Below are positions 27,752-35,625 of a stretch of DNA of 64,000 bases, piece by piece. A model generated the notes under the pieces. The model saw only the letters and a program-made list of their open reading frames with translations, made no database searches and was not told the DNA's origin. A program made the translations under genes and the position numbers. Source of the DNA: Carboxylicivirga sp. (GTDB lineage Bacteria > Bacteroidota > Bacteroidia > Bacteroidales > Marinilabiliaceae); the NCBI GenBank assembly GCA_025210475.1, contig JAOARW010000111.1, forward strand, positions 1-64,000, in the 5' to 3' direction. Positions within the stretch are counted from its first letter, which is position 1. Each line of letters starts with the position of its first letter.

Positions 27752-30700
27752 ATGAAAAAAATCGAAACTATGGGATTCCTTCTGAGTCTGATCCTATTGA
27801 TTCAGTCCCACACGAGTTCTTCTCAATCATTGCTAAACGACACGCTTTTCTCAGGAATAAAATTACGTAATATTGGTCCTGCCCTGATGTCGGGGCGTAT
27901 TGCAGATGTGGCCATCCATCCCGAAAATCAGAATATCTGGTACGTGGCTGTTGGTTCTGGTGGTGTATGGAAAACCACTAATTCAGGCACTACCTGGACA
28001 CCGGTATTCGATAATCAAAATGTTTATTCAACCGGGTGCATCACCATCGATCCCAATAATCCTCACGTACTGTGGCTGGGAACCGGCGAAAATGTGGGTG
28101 GACGGCATGTAAGCTTTGGCGATGGAATCTATAAAAGTGAAGATGATGGTATCACCTGGCAAAACATGGGTCTTAAAGAGTCGCAGCATATTTCTAAAAT
28201 CATCGTACATCCCAATAATCCCGACATTATCTGGGTAGCGGCACAAGGACCGCTTTGGAACAAAGGTGGCGAACGAGGTATTTATAAATCAATGGATGGT
28301 GGTAAAAAATGGAAACAAACACTGGGCGACGCCGAATGGATGGGAGCCACCGACCTGGTAATTGATCCGCGCGATCCTAATACATTGTATGCCGCCACCT
28401 GGCAACGTCATCGGAATGTGGCCGCCTATATGGGTGGTGGTCCCGGTACCGGCATATACCGATCCTATGACGGTGGTGAAAACTGGACACTGTTAAATAA
28501 AGGTTTACCAGGCAGTCATATGGGAAAGATCGGTTTAGCCATCTCACCGCAGCAACCAGATGTTGTTTACGCAGCCATCGAGTTGAACCATCGCACAGGT
28601 GGTGTTTATCGATCGTCTAATAAAGGTGCTTCGTGGACGAAGATGTCGAACGCTGTGGCAGGTGCCACCGGCCCTCATTATTACCAGGAGTTATATGCCA
28701 GTCCGCACCAGTTTGACAAGCTATACCTGGTGGATGTGCGCATGCAGGTTTCAAGCGATGGTGGTAAAACATTTAAGCGCATGAGTGAAAAACACAAACA
28801 CTCCGATAATCACTCCATCGCTTTTCGAAAGGATGATCCCAATTATCTGTTGGTGGGAACCGATGGTGGTCTATACGAAACTTTTGACGATACCAGGAAC
28901 TGGAAATACGTTTCAAACTTACCCGTCACACAGTTTTACAAGCTTGCAGTTGACGATGCGGAACCTTTCTATCACATTTATGGTGGAACACAAGATAATA
29001 ACACACAGGGCGGCCCCTCACGAACTGATAAAGCGGCCGGTATCAGTAATGCTGATTGGTACATCACTTTGTTTGCCGATGGTCATCAACCGGCCACAGA
29101 ACCAGGCAATCCGAACATATTGTATTGCGAATGGCAGGAGGGTAACCTGGTAAGGGTGGACAAAACCACTGGTGAGGTGGTCCACATTCAACCACAAGCA
29201 CTCGATGGTGATCCCTTTGAACGTTATAACTGGGATGCCCCCATCCTGGTCAGTCCCCACCAATCAACGCGTTTGTACTTTGCTTCTCAACGCGTTTGGC
29301 TTTCCGACAACAGAGGCGACAGCTGGACGCCCATATCCGGTGATTTAACAAAGAATCAGGAACGACTCGACTTAGCGATCATGGGCAGCACACAAAGCTG
29401 GGATAATGCCTGGGATTTATCTGCCATGTCGACCTACAACACCATCACATCACTGGCCGAATCGCCGCTACAGGAAGGCCTGATTTATGCCGGTACCGAC
29501 GACGGGCAGATCAGTATAACAGAGGATGGCGGTGCTAACTGGCAAACGATCAAAATCAGTCAGTTACCCAATGTACCTGCCACTGCATTTGTTAATGATA
29601 TTAAGGCCGATCTATTTGATGTCAATACGGTATATGTCTGCCTCGACAACCATAAATTTGGCGATCTAAAACCCTATATTTTTAAAAGCTCCAACAAAGG
29701 GAAATCCTGGAAATCGTTGAGCAGCAATCTGCCGGAGAAGAACCTGGTATGGCGCTTTGTTCAGGATCATGTGAATCCGGACTTATGCTTTATCGGCACC
29801 GAGTTTGGTCTTTATTTTACCATTGATGGAGGCGAAAAATGGCTGAAACTTAAAGGTAATGTGCCCGTCATTTCGTTCCGAGACCTTGCTATACAGCGAC
29901 GCGAAAATGATTTGGTTGCAGCATCATTCGGGCGGGGTTTCTTTGTCCTGGATGACTACTCAGCCTTAAGGGAGGTATCGGAAGAGCAACTAAACAGCGA
30001 GGCGACTTTGTTTACACCACGAAAGGCCCTTCGGTATATTCCACGACCGGGCATGACCATGCGTGGCAAAGGCTCACAGGGATCTGGTTTTTACCTGGCA
30101 CCTAATCCCGAATTTGGTGCTGTATTTACCTATTATTTAAAAGAGGAGTATAAGCTGAAAAAGCAAATACGTCAGAAAAAAGAGCAAAAGGCCCTTAAGG
30201 AAGGGGAAACCATCCAGTTCCCCGGTTGGGAGCAGCTGGAAGCCGAACGACGTCAGGATTCCATCCGCTTATGGCTGACCATTAAGGATGCTGAAGGGCA
30301 AGTAATTCGCCGAATAAAAGCACCAAGTGGTAAAGGGTTTCACCGCATGGCCTGGGATTTACGCTATGCCTCGTTCTCTCCCATTACTCCCGGCAAAAAA
30401 TCAAGCCAATTCATGCCGGGTTATTTGGCTCCATCGGGTCGTTACACCGCCAGTTTAAGTAAAGAGGCCAATGGAACAATTACCACTTTATCCGAGCCCG
30501 TTAGTTTTGATGTCGTGCCTTTACACAAAGGTTATCTGGAGAAACCATCAGACGAACACATCCAACAATACATCAAGGAGCTACAAACTACTCAAAAGGA
30601 GTTGTGGGCCATTAACAAAAGCCTTAGTATGGCCTTTAAACAGTTGAAAGCCTTTAAACAATCGGCTCAAAACTCAAAGCTTGAACCGGGCGAGATCGAC

Positions 30701-31012
30701 GCACGTTTGCATCGGATTAAACAACAACTATTTGACATGGATAAACGACTGAATGGTGATGCCAATAAAAACCAGATTGGTGAGAAAAACTATCCGACCA
30801 TTAACAGCCGTTTGCAAGCTGCCGGCCTTAACATTGCCAATAATACCTACGGACCAACAAGTACGCAACGTCAGAACCTGGGCTATGCACAAAAAGCCAT
30901 AACAGGGCTTAAATCGGAGCTGAAACAAATAATTGAAAACGATTTTAAAGAAATAATGGAGGTTCTGCTAGCCAATGATGCCCCTTGGGTAGAAGGCATG
31001 CCGATACCATAA
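27752..31012 (+). CDS. Secreted BNR/VPS10-type beta-propeller protein
   Basis: A 1086-residue protein counted from the ATG at 27752, whose signal peptide (MKKIETMGFLLSLILLIQS) fits better than the in-frame start seven codons upstream. The N-terminal two-thirds is built of BNR/Asp-box blades, for example SGGVWKTTNSGTTWTPV, DGIYKSEDDGITWQN, GIYRSYDGGENWTLL and GGVYRSSNKGASWTK, as in VPS10/sortilin-like propellers and sialidase-like folds. The C-terminal third is helical, Lys/Gln-rich (about 865-1080). Relatives are often named glycosyl hydrolase, but no sialidase Arg triad is evident, so an enzymatic role is unproven. It is probably periplasmic or surface located. Confidence 0.88.
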   Translation: MKKIETMGFLLSLILLIQSHTSSSQSLLNDTLFSGIKLRNIGPALMSGRIADVAIHPENQNIWYVAVGSGGVWKTTNSGTTWTPVFDNQNVYSTGCITIDPNNPHVLWLGTGENVGGRHVSFGDGIYKSEDDGITWQNMGLKESQHISKIIVHPNNPDIIWVAAQGPLWNKGGERGIYKSMDGGKKWKQTLGDAEWMGATDLVIDPRDPNTLYAATWQRHRNVAAYMGGGPGTGIYRSYDGGENWTLLNKGLPGSHMGKIGLAISPQQPDVVYAAIELNHRTGGVYRSSNKGASWTKMSNAVAGATGPHYYQELYASPHQFDKLYLVDVRMQVSSDGGKTFKRMSEKHKHSDNHSIAFRKDDPNYLLVGTDGGLYETFDDTRNWKYVSNLPVTQFYKLAVDDAEPFYHIYGGTQDNNTQGGPSRTDKAAGISNADWYITLFADGHQPATEPGNPNILYCEWQEGNLVRVDKTTGEVVHIQPQALDGDPFERYNWDAPILVSPHQSTRLYFASQRVWLSDNRGDSWTPISGDLTKNQERLDLAIMGSTQSWDNAWDLSAMSTYNTITSLAESPLQEGLIYAGTDDGQISITEDGGANWQTIKISQLPNVPATAFVNDIKADLFDVNTVYVCLDNHKFGDLKPYIFKSSNKGKSWKSLSSNLPEKNLVWRFVQDHVNPDLCFIGTEFGLYFTIDGGEKWLKLKGNVPVISFRDLAIQRRENDLVAASFGRGFFVLDDYSALREVSEEQLNSEATLFTPRKALRYIPRPGMTMRGKGSQGSGFYLAPNPEFGAVFTYYLKEEYKLKKQIRQKKEQKALKEGETIQFPGWEQLEAERRQDSIRLWLTIKDAEGQVIRRIKAPSGKGFHRMAWDLRYASFSPITPGKKSSQFMPGYLAPSGRYTASLSKEANGTITTLSEPVSFDVVPLHKGYLEKPSDEHIQQYIKELQTTQKELWAINKSLSMAFKQLKAFKQSAQNSKLEPGEIDARLHRIKQQLFDMDKRLNGDANKNQIGEKNYPTINSRLQAAGLNIANNTYGPTSTQRQNLGYAQKAITGLKSELKQIIENDFKEIMEVLLANDAPWVEGMPIP

Positions 31013-31047
31013 GGTAATCATCATAGAACCTTTAGTATTGAAAGACT

Positions 31048-31080
31048 ACTTGCTAAGGATCTGCGAGATGCTTAGCAAGT
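31048..31080 (+). terminator. Hairpin after the propeller gene
   Basis: Perfect 10-bp stem ACTTGCTAAG / CTTAGCAAGT, 13-base loop, followed by GGTTT. 36 bp past the stop; likely the 3' end despite the weak T run. Confidence 0.55.
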
Positions 31081-31150
31081 GGTTTAAACTCTTAGTAAAG
31101 AAACAGTACTAAAACCCGCTTAACGGATTAGAAATCATTCACTCACAACA

Positions 31151-31981
31151 TCAAACCTTCTGTCGTTTAATTAAGCCCAACATCATTTTATCATGAGCCT
31201 TATCCGATAAAATACGGCGCATTATTTTAGCAATTTTGGCTCCACCACCAACAGCATAGCGAGTCCTGGGATTGTTTGTTTCAGCCGCTTTAGCAATGGC
31301 CTTTGCAATAACAATTGGTTCCGATGCCATGCTACCCTCGTCAGCCGATTTTAAAAAATGCGTGTGTTGACGAACCAACTCCCCATAAACCGTATGACCA
31401 GATACCTTTAGCAGGTTTTCTCGTGCAATTGTGTTCCATTCTGTTTTAATTGCCCCGGGTTGAATCACCACCACTTTAATACCAAACTGCTTAAGCTCCA
31501 TTCGAATACTATCGCTCAGTCCCTCTACAGCAAATTTTGCCGCATGATACCAGGAGCCGTGCGGTTCACCCGCTTCTCCACCAATGGATGATATATTAAT
31601 AATTCTTCCCGCCTTCTGCTGCCGCATATGCGGTATAACTAACTGACAAAGCCTGGCTAAACCAAAAAGATTAACTTCAAACTGATACCGAGCTTCATTT
31701 AAAGGCACATCTTCCAATGCTCCATAAGAGCCATAACCGGCATTGTTCACCAATACATCAATCTGGCCTTCAGTACTTATTATTTGGTCAATCCCTGCTA
31801 CAATGGAAGCATCATCTGTAACATCCATTTTCAGAAGCCTTACACCCAATGCCTTAATGTCTTTCATTTTCTCTAAACGCCTGGCTGCTCCATAAACCAC
31901 ATATCCTTTTTGTAAAAATAATCTGGCCGTTTCTTTACCTATACCCGAAGATGCCCCGGTAATTAAAATTGTTTTTGTCAT
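31151..31981 (-). CDS. Short-chain dehydrogenase/reductase
   Basis: A 276-residue classical SDR. The NAD(P)-binding motif TGASSGIG is at 8-15, with AARR (32-35) suggesting NADP preference. NNAG lies at 79-82, catalytic Ser at 131-132 (INISSIGG), Tyr145 and Lys149 in WYHAAK. The rest resembles the DltE/YxxM oxidoreductase branch, with a basic C-terminal extension after 240. The substrate is unknown. It stands alone, with an 885-bp repeat-rich non-coding region on its 5' side. Confidence 0.93.
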   Translation of the reverse strand: MTKTILITGASSGIGKETARLFLQKGYVVYGAARRLEKMKDIKALGVRLLKMDVTDDASIVAGIDQIISTEGQIDVLVNNAGYGSYGALEDVPLNEARYQFEVNLFGLARLCQLVIPHMRQQKAGRIINISSIGGEAGEPHGSWYHAAKFAVEGLSDSIRMELKQFGIKVVVIQPGAIKTEWNTIARENLLKVSGHTVYGELVRQHTHFLKSADEGSMASEPIVIAKAIAKAAETNNPRTRYAVGGGAKIAKIMRRILSDKAHDKMMLGLIKRQKV

Positions 31982-32087
31982 TTGAATCAGTTTTAATTAT
32001 TGGGCAAAGTTGCTGATTCGCTAAGCTGTAAAGGTGTTCAAAATACGGATTCTTATACTCAAATTACAGATTAGCTAATCCCACAAG

Positions 32088-32191
32088 CCGCTCCCGGTAA
32101 AAAGTCAAAGGTGTTTCCTGAGCACAGTCGCAGGAAGTTTAATTGTGAGGCTGTTAGTGCATATTACACCTTGGTGCATGGGACACTGAGT
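32088..32191. repeat. Dispersed intergenic repeat A, copy 2
   Basis: Partner of 20938-21029 (see shared blocks there). The hairpin is TTCCTG / CAGGAA (32115-32136) with CAGTCG at the loop; its stem sequence differs from copy 1 yet pairs fully. The 3' end GGGACACTGAGTTCGAC resembles the widespread Bacteroidota phrase GACACTGAGCGnAGTCGA (from general knowledge). Confidence 0.65.
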
Positions 32192-32494
32192 TCGACAAGG
32201 TAGGATTTGAGTTGCTGATTAAATCCGTGAATGGTTCTTGCTTTACTTGTTTCATAACTTTCCCGATTAAGATTTATACCTTATACCAATCAAAATGCGC
32301 CTTTAGTCCGCTTCTCTTTTAATGCCACTTTGATTTTTTCAATCTGTATTACTTTCAGATATGATTCAAATCTAAGGCTTAAAAAACGTAAACGAAATAA
32401 CTGTGATATTACCGTGAAAATCAAGATTTATAAACAACTGATATTCTGTAATATGACCTCATTTTTCAGAGCTGCTAATTAACATATAAAAAGC

Positions 32495-32599
32495 AAAAAC
32501 AGAAGTTTTTTACTTTTTTTGGCGGAATTTCGTAATAAATTGCTGTTTTTGTGTGGTTTTTCGCTAAAAACACAAGCTTTTTTGTCATTTTCTGTTTTT
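32495..32599. other. A/T-rich inverted segment beside the 11-bp array
   Basis: AAAAACAGAA (32495-32504) is inverted at 32590-32599. Inside lies a hairpin TTGTGT-GG-TTTTT / AAAAACACAA with loop CGCT, followed by GCTTTTTTT (32549-32583), which looks like a plus-strand terminator, but no plus-strand gene precedes it for 1.5 kb. It may end an unannotated small RNA. Confidence 0.35.
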
Positions 32600-32604
32600 T
32601 CACC

Positions 32605-32772
32605 ATGCTTATTCGGGTTTGCTTCGATACATGTTCGTACCATCTTCGGTCCGCGCGCGTAGCGAAGATCTATCGAAGCAAATACGAAGCACATACGAAG
32701 CTATATCAATGCTGAATCGAAGAAGGATCAATGTGAGATCGATAAAATTAAATTGGACGATCGAAGCCGCTT
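32605..32772. repeat. Helically phased 11-bp repeat array with central dyad
   Basis: Left half: ATTCG 32611, CTTCG 32622, GTTCG 32633, CTTCG 32644. Right half: CGAAG at 32663, 32674, 32685 and 32696. All steps are exactly 11 bp, and the two halves mirror each other around 32655.5 across a GC-only CCGCGCGCG core. The right half continues in register with CAATG 32707, CGAAG 32718, CAATG 32729, CGATA 32740 and CGAAG 32762. Unit consensus is roughly CGAAGCnnnAT. Not coding: 11 is not a multiple of 3 and no gene covers it. Confidence 0.8.
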
Positions 32773-32866
32773 GTAAATAAACCAAACAATATGGTGGGAT
32801 TCGATTATAGAACTACAAGCCCTCATTTACACGAATACAAAAGCCTAAATACATAAATCTTGGCAA

Positions 32867-33094
32867 TTAACATTCCTTAACGAGCGAACTTAAAAGCTTT
32901 TCTGCTTCAGCATATACTCTATTCCAATCGCGCGCAACAATTAAAACTTCCAAATCAGATATTGACTTTAATTCTTCATCAGTAAAAAATGCTCTAAACT
33001 CATTCTCCTGGGGAGCGTAAAAATCATACCATTGTTTATATATTTCCTCATGAACATCAATCCCCGGGTTTGATTCTCTTAAACTTTCTTGCAA
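32867..33094 (-). CDS. Small hypothetical protein, in frame behind the zinc-ribbon gene
   Basis: A 75-codon frame with no ATG anywhere; the only plausible start is TTG at 33094. It is acidic and helical (HEEIYKQWYDFYAP, FFTDEELKSISDL), not recognised. The frame is open upstream to a TGA at 33119-33121, which is the stop codon of the zinc-ribbon gene in the same frame, with nine sense codons between. It may be a separate TTG-started gene, the C-terminal part of one protein interrupted by a nonsense mutation, or a readthrough extension. Confidence 0.5.
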   Translation of the reverse strand: MQESLRESNPGIDVHEEIYKQWYDFYAPQENEFRAFFTDEELKSISDLEVLIVARDWNRVYAEAEKLLSSLVKEC

Positions 33095-33118
33095 TTCGTT
33101 AGAGGAACATAATGTAAG

Positions 33119-33370
33119 TCATTCAATTAATGTATCTCTATAATTCTGTTGAACTATTTCTTTATGCAAAATCACAATGCCACAATCTTCACATCTCAAT
33201 GCCGAGGTTGAACCATTGCTACCAAGAATTTTAATTTCCTTTTCTGATTCAGGTTTAAAGTATAAGTTCTGGTATGACAGTCCAAATAAAAGAAATCCAC
33301 CTACTGTCCCATGAATAGTCGCTTGGCCTGTTTCTAGTTTTCCTTTACAATATGGGCATTCTAAACTCAT
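33119..33370 (-). CDS. Small zinc-ribbon protein (DUF6487-like)
   Basis: 83 residues with two zinc knuckles: CPYCKGK at 5-11 and CEDCG near 60-64, framing a middle part (TIHGTVGGFLLFGLSYQN) that resembles the DUF6487/PF20097 layout. The family has no known function; a four-Cys zinc site is expected. ATG start at 33370. The TGA stop is followed in frame by the 75-codon ORF at 32867-33094. Confidence 0.7.
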   Translation of the reverse strand: MSLECPYCKGKLETGQATIHGTVGGFLLFGLSYQNLYFKPESEKEIKILGSNGSTSALRCEDCGIVILHKEIVQQNYRDTLIE

Positions 33371-33711
33371 CTTTTATGTGTTTTTAGTGTGGGTTAATGC
33401 CTTATCTATCGTCTTTATAAGTTCTATTCTTTGAATAATGTACGATACCTTTGCGCTTTAGCGTATGCTAAGATAAAACTAATTTCCACTTACTAAACAT
33501 TATGTAGATAATTATTAAATGAGTTTGGAACAAAACCAGCCAGCTCAAGTAAAAACCATAGCTTCTTTTAAATATGCAAACCTTCTTAGTTAACGCGGTC
33601 AAATTTAGTTTTTATAAAGCCTCATTTTAACAACTAAAATGCCGCTACACTTGTTATCTGTTATATCATTTACAAACAATAAGCTGAAATTAATTTCAAT
33701 AACAAACCATT
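33371..33711. other. Divergent spacer before the DUF438 gene
   Basis: 341 bp between divergent genes. TACCTTTG at 33446-33453 fits a plus-strand -7 box but lies about 260 bp before the DUF438 start and lacks a properly spaced -33 box. Nothing else is recognised. Confidence 0.35.
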
Positions 33712-34959
33712 ATGAGTGAATTAATTAATAACTCCCGTTATCGTAAAGAGCGATTAAAAGAATTGATACTTAAACTACACGAAGGAGAATCGGCAGAAAC
33801 AGTGCGACAGGAACTCGTTGAATCTCTGAAAAACATACCATATGGCGAGGTGGTTGAAGTTGAACAGGAACTTATGCAGGAGGGCTTGCCTGAGGAAGAA
33901 GTATTGAAACTTTGTGATATTCATGGCTCGGTGTTAGAAGGAAATGTTGACTTAAGCGGGGCAAAAGATATACCAGAAGGGCACCCTGTTGATGTTTTCA
34001 AAAAAGAGAATATCGAACTCGTTAAGATGGTCGACAAAGCAAAAGGTTTGTTAAACGCCTTAAAGATGGTGAGCGATAGTGATTTTAAAAAGTACCTGCT
34101 CGGTTTGGAAGGCGTTTTCAACCAGTTGATGGATGTTGACAAGCATTACTTGCGTAAAGAATATTTGGTTTTTCCTTATTTGGAAAAGAATGAAATTACA
34201 GGCCCGCCAAAAATCATGTGGGGCAAACACGACGAAATAAGAGCCCAACTAAAAGGATGTATAGAGCTTTTGCAAAATAAGGATCTTAGTAAAAACGATC
34301 TAAGTGAAGCCCTCGATTTAATCTTCTTCCCAGCCCTGCAAGGTTTAAGCGACATGGTTCAAAAAGAAGAGGAAATTCTTTTACCGATGAGTATGGATGT
34401 GTTGACAACCGAGGATTGGTGGAGTATACATAAACAAACACTGGAATTTGGCTTTTGCCTATACGATCCGGATGTGGAGTGGCAACCCGAAGGTTTAGCA
34501 AACGAAAAAGATGAAACAGGCATAAATACTGACGGTAGCATACAATTACCTTCCGGCAGTTTCACGGCCAAAGAGATAATGGCAATTCTCAACAGTGTTC
34601 CTTTCGACATGACATTTGTTGATAAACACGACAAAGTAAAATACTTTACCCAAGGCAAAGAGCGTATTTTTGTTCGAAACAGATCGATAATCAATCGCGA
34701 TGTTCGCTTGTGTCATCCACCGGGAAGTACTCACATTGTTGATAAAATCCTCGAAGACTTTAAATCCGGCAAAGCATCTCATGCCCCTTTCTGGATTCAG
34801 ATGAAAGGCCAGTTTATTAAGATCGAATATTTTGCACTACGCGATGAAAATGGCGATTACCTCGGTACTTTGGAAGTATCACAAAACCTTACCGAAAACC
34901 GCGCACTTGAAGGCGAAAGACGCATCCTGTCATACGATAATGAAAATAGCGAAAAATGA
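33712..34959 (+). CDS. DUF438 / hemerythrin-like / PAS protein
   Basis: A 415-residue cytoplasmic protein. DUF438 is at about 15-85 (RYRKERLKELILKLHEGESAETVRQEL, CDIHGSVLEG), a hemerythrin-like HHE helical domain at about 95-240 (His/Glu positions in VDKHYLRKEYLVFPYLE, MWGKHDEIRAQL and QKEEEILLPM), and a C-terminal PAS-type sensor at about 280-405 (ILNSVPFDMTFVDKHDKVKYFTQG). Hemerythrin-like sites bind diiron and react with O2 or NO. It overlaps the next gene by ATGA, so the two proteins are translationally coupled. Homologues occur with hybrid cluster proteins and NO-stress genes in anaerobes (established context; not seen here). Confidence 0.92.
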   Translation: MSELINNSRYRKERLKELILKLHEGESAETVRQELVESLKNIPYGEVVEVEQELMQEGLPEEEVLKLCDIHGSVLEGNVDLSGAKDIPEGHPVDVFKKENIELVKMVDKAKGLLNALKMVSDSDFKKYLLGLEGVFNQLMDVDKHYLRKEYLVFPYLEKNEITGPPKIMWGKHDEIRAQLKGCIELLQNKDLSKNDLSEALDLIFFPALQGLSDMVQKEEEILLPMSMDVLTTEDWWSIHKQTLEFGFCLYDPDVEWQPEGLANEKDETGINTDGSIQLPSGSFTAKEIMAILNSVPFDMTFVDKHDKVKYFTQGKERIFVRNRSIINRDVRLCHPPGSTHIVDKILEDFKSGKASHAPFWIQMKGQFIKIEYFALRDENGDYLGTLEVSQNLTENRALEGERRILSYDNENSEK

Positions 34960-35486
34960 ATCAATTGATAATTACCCCAAAAACCAAGATATATGATCTT
35001 CTGGAAGCGTTTCCTCAACTGGAAGATGTTTTAATACAGGCTGCACCACAGTTTAAAAAATTACGCAACCCTGTATTGCGAAAAACGGTAGCCAAAGTAA
35101 CAAACCTCAGTCAGGCTGCAGTAATTGGCGGTTTAAACGTTGAAGAACTGGTTAATCAGCTTCGTTTAGAAGTAGGGCAAACAACAACCGAGAATCTGGA
35201 AATTGAAGGAGGCCAATACACAACTGAACAACCAGACTGGTTTGACAAAAGCAAAATTTCTGAAAGTATTGATATCAGTGAAATGCTAAATGCGGGTGAA
35301 CAACCTGTTCATGAAGTTATGGCAGCCGTTAAAAAACTGGAAAAACAACAAATACTTGAGGTTATTGCTCCGTTTATTCCTGCCCCTCTTATTGATAAAT
35401 CATTAAGCATGAATCATCAACATTGGCTAAATAAAATAAGTGCTGATAAAATATTGGTTTACTTTAAGGCTGAGGATAATATCTAG
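34956..35486 (+). CDS. DUF1858 plus DUF2249-like protein
   Basis: A 176-residue protein. The N-terminal DUF1858 domain (about 3-65, TKIYDLLEAFPQLEDVLIQAAPQFKKLRNP) is followed by a linker and a DUF2249-like part (about 95-175, ISEMLNAGEQPVHEVMAAVKKL, then APFIPAPLID). Both small domains are known partners of hemerythrin/DUF438 proteins and are suspected redox or NO sensors. The start overlaps the preceding stop by four bases, consistent with a complex or coupled function. A hairpin at 35509 follows. Confidence 0.85.
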   Translation: MNQLIITPKTKIYDLLEAFPQLEDVLIQAAPQFKKLRNPVLRKTVAKVTNLSQAAVIGGLNVEELVNQLRLEVGQTTTENLEIEGGQYTTEQPDWFDKSKISESIDISEMLNAGEQPVHEVMAAVKKLEKQQILEVIAPFIPAPLIDKSLSMNHQHWLNKISADKILVYFKAEDNI

Positions 35487-35508
35487 CACACTCAAGCAAT
35501 GGTAATAC

Positions 35509-35554
35509 AAGGATCGCATCGTTAGGCATTTATACCAATCAAGATGCGATCCTT
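35509..35554 (+). terminator. 12-bp hairpin after the DUF1858 gene
   Basis: AAGGATCGCATC / GATGCGATCCTT, perfect, with a 22-base loop holding TATACCAATC. There is no T run. The 19-base word TTATACCAATCAARATGCG recurs at 32281. Confidence 0.5.
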
Positions 35555-35625
35555 AAGCAAACATCCTTGCAAATCATTATCAGGACTTGTATCTTACTTC
35601 CGCCAATCGAAAAATACTAAACCCA

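Noticed and set aside
32479..32694. A 71-codon minus-strand frame across the phased array
   Set aside because: It is Lys/Ser-rich low-complexity, runs through a terminator-like hairpin and the non-coding 11-bp repeats, and resembles no protein.
32605..32772. Replication origin with DnaA boxes
   Set aside because: The units lack the DnaA box TTATnCACA and no dnaA, dnaN or partition gene is nearby; iteron-like function stays only a possibility.
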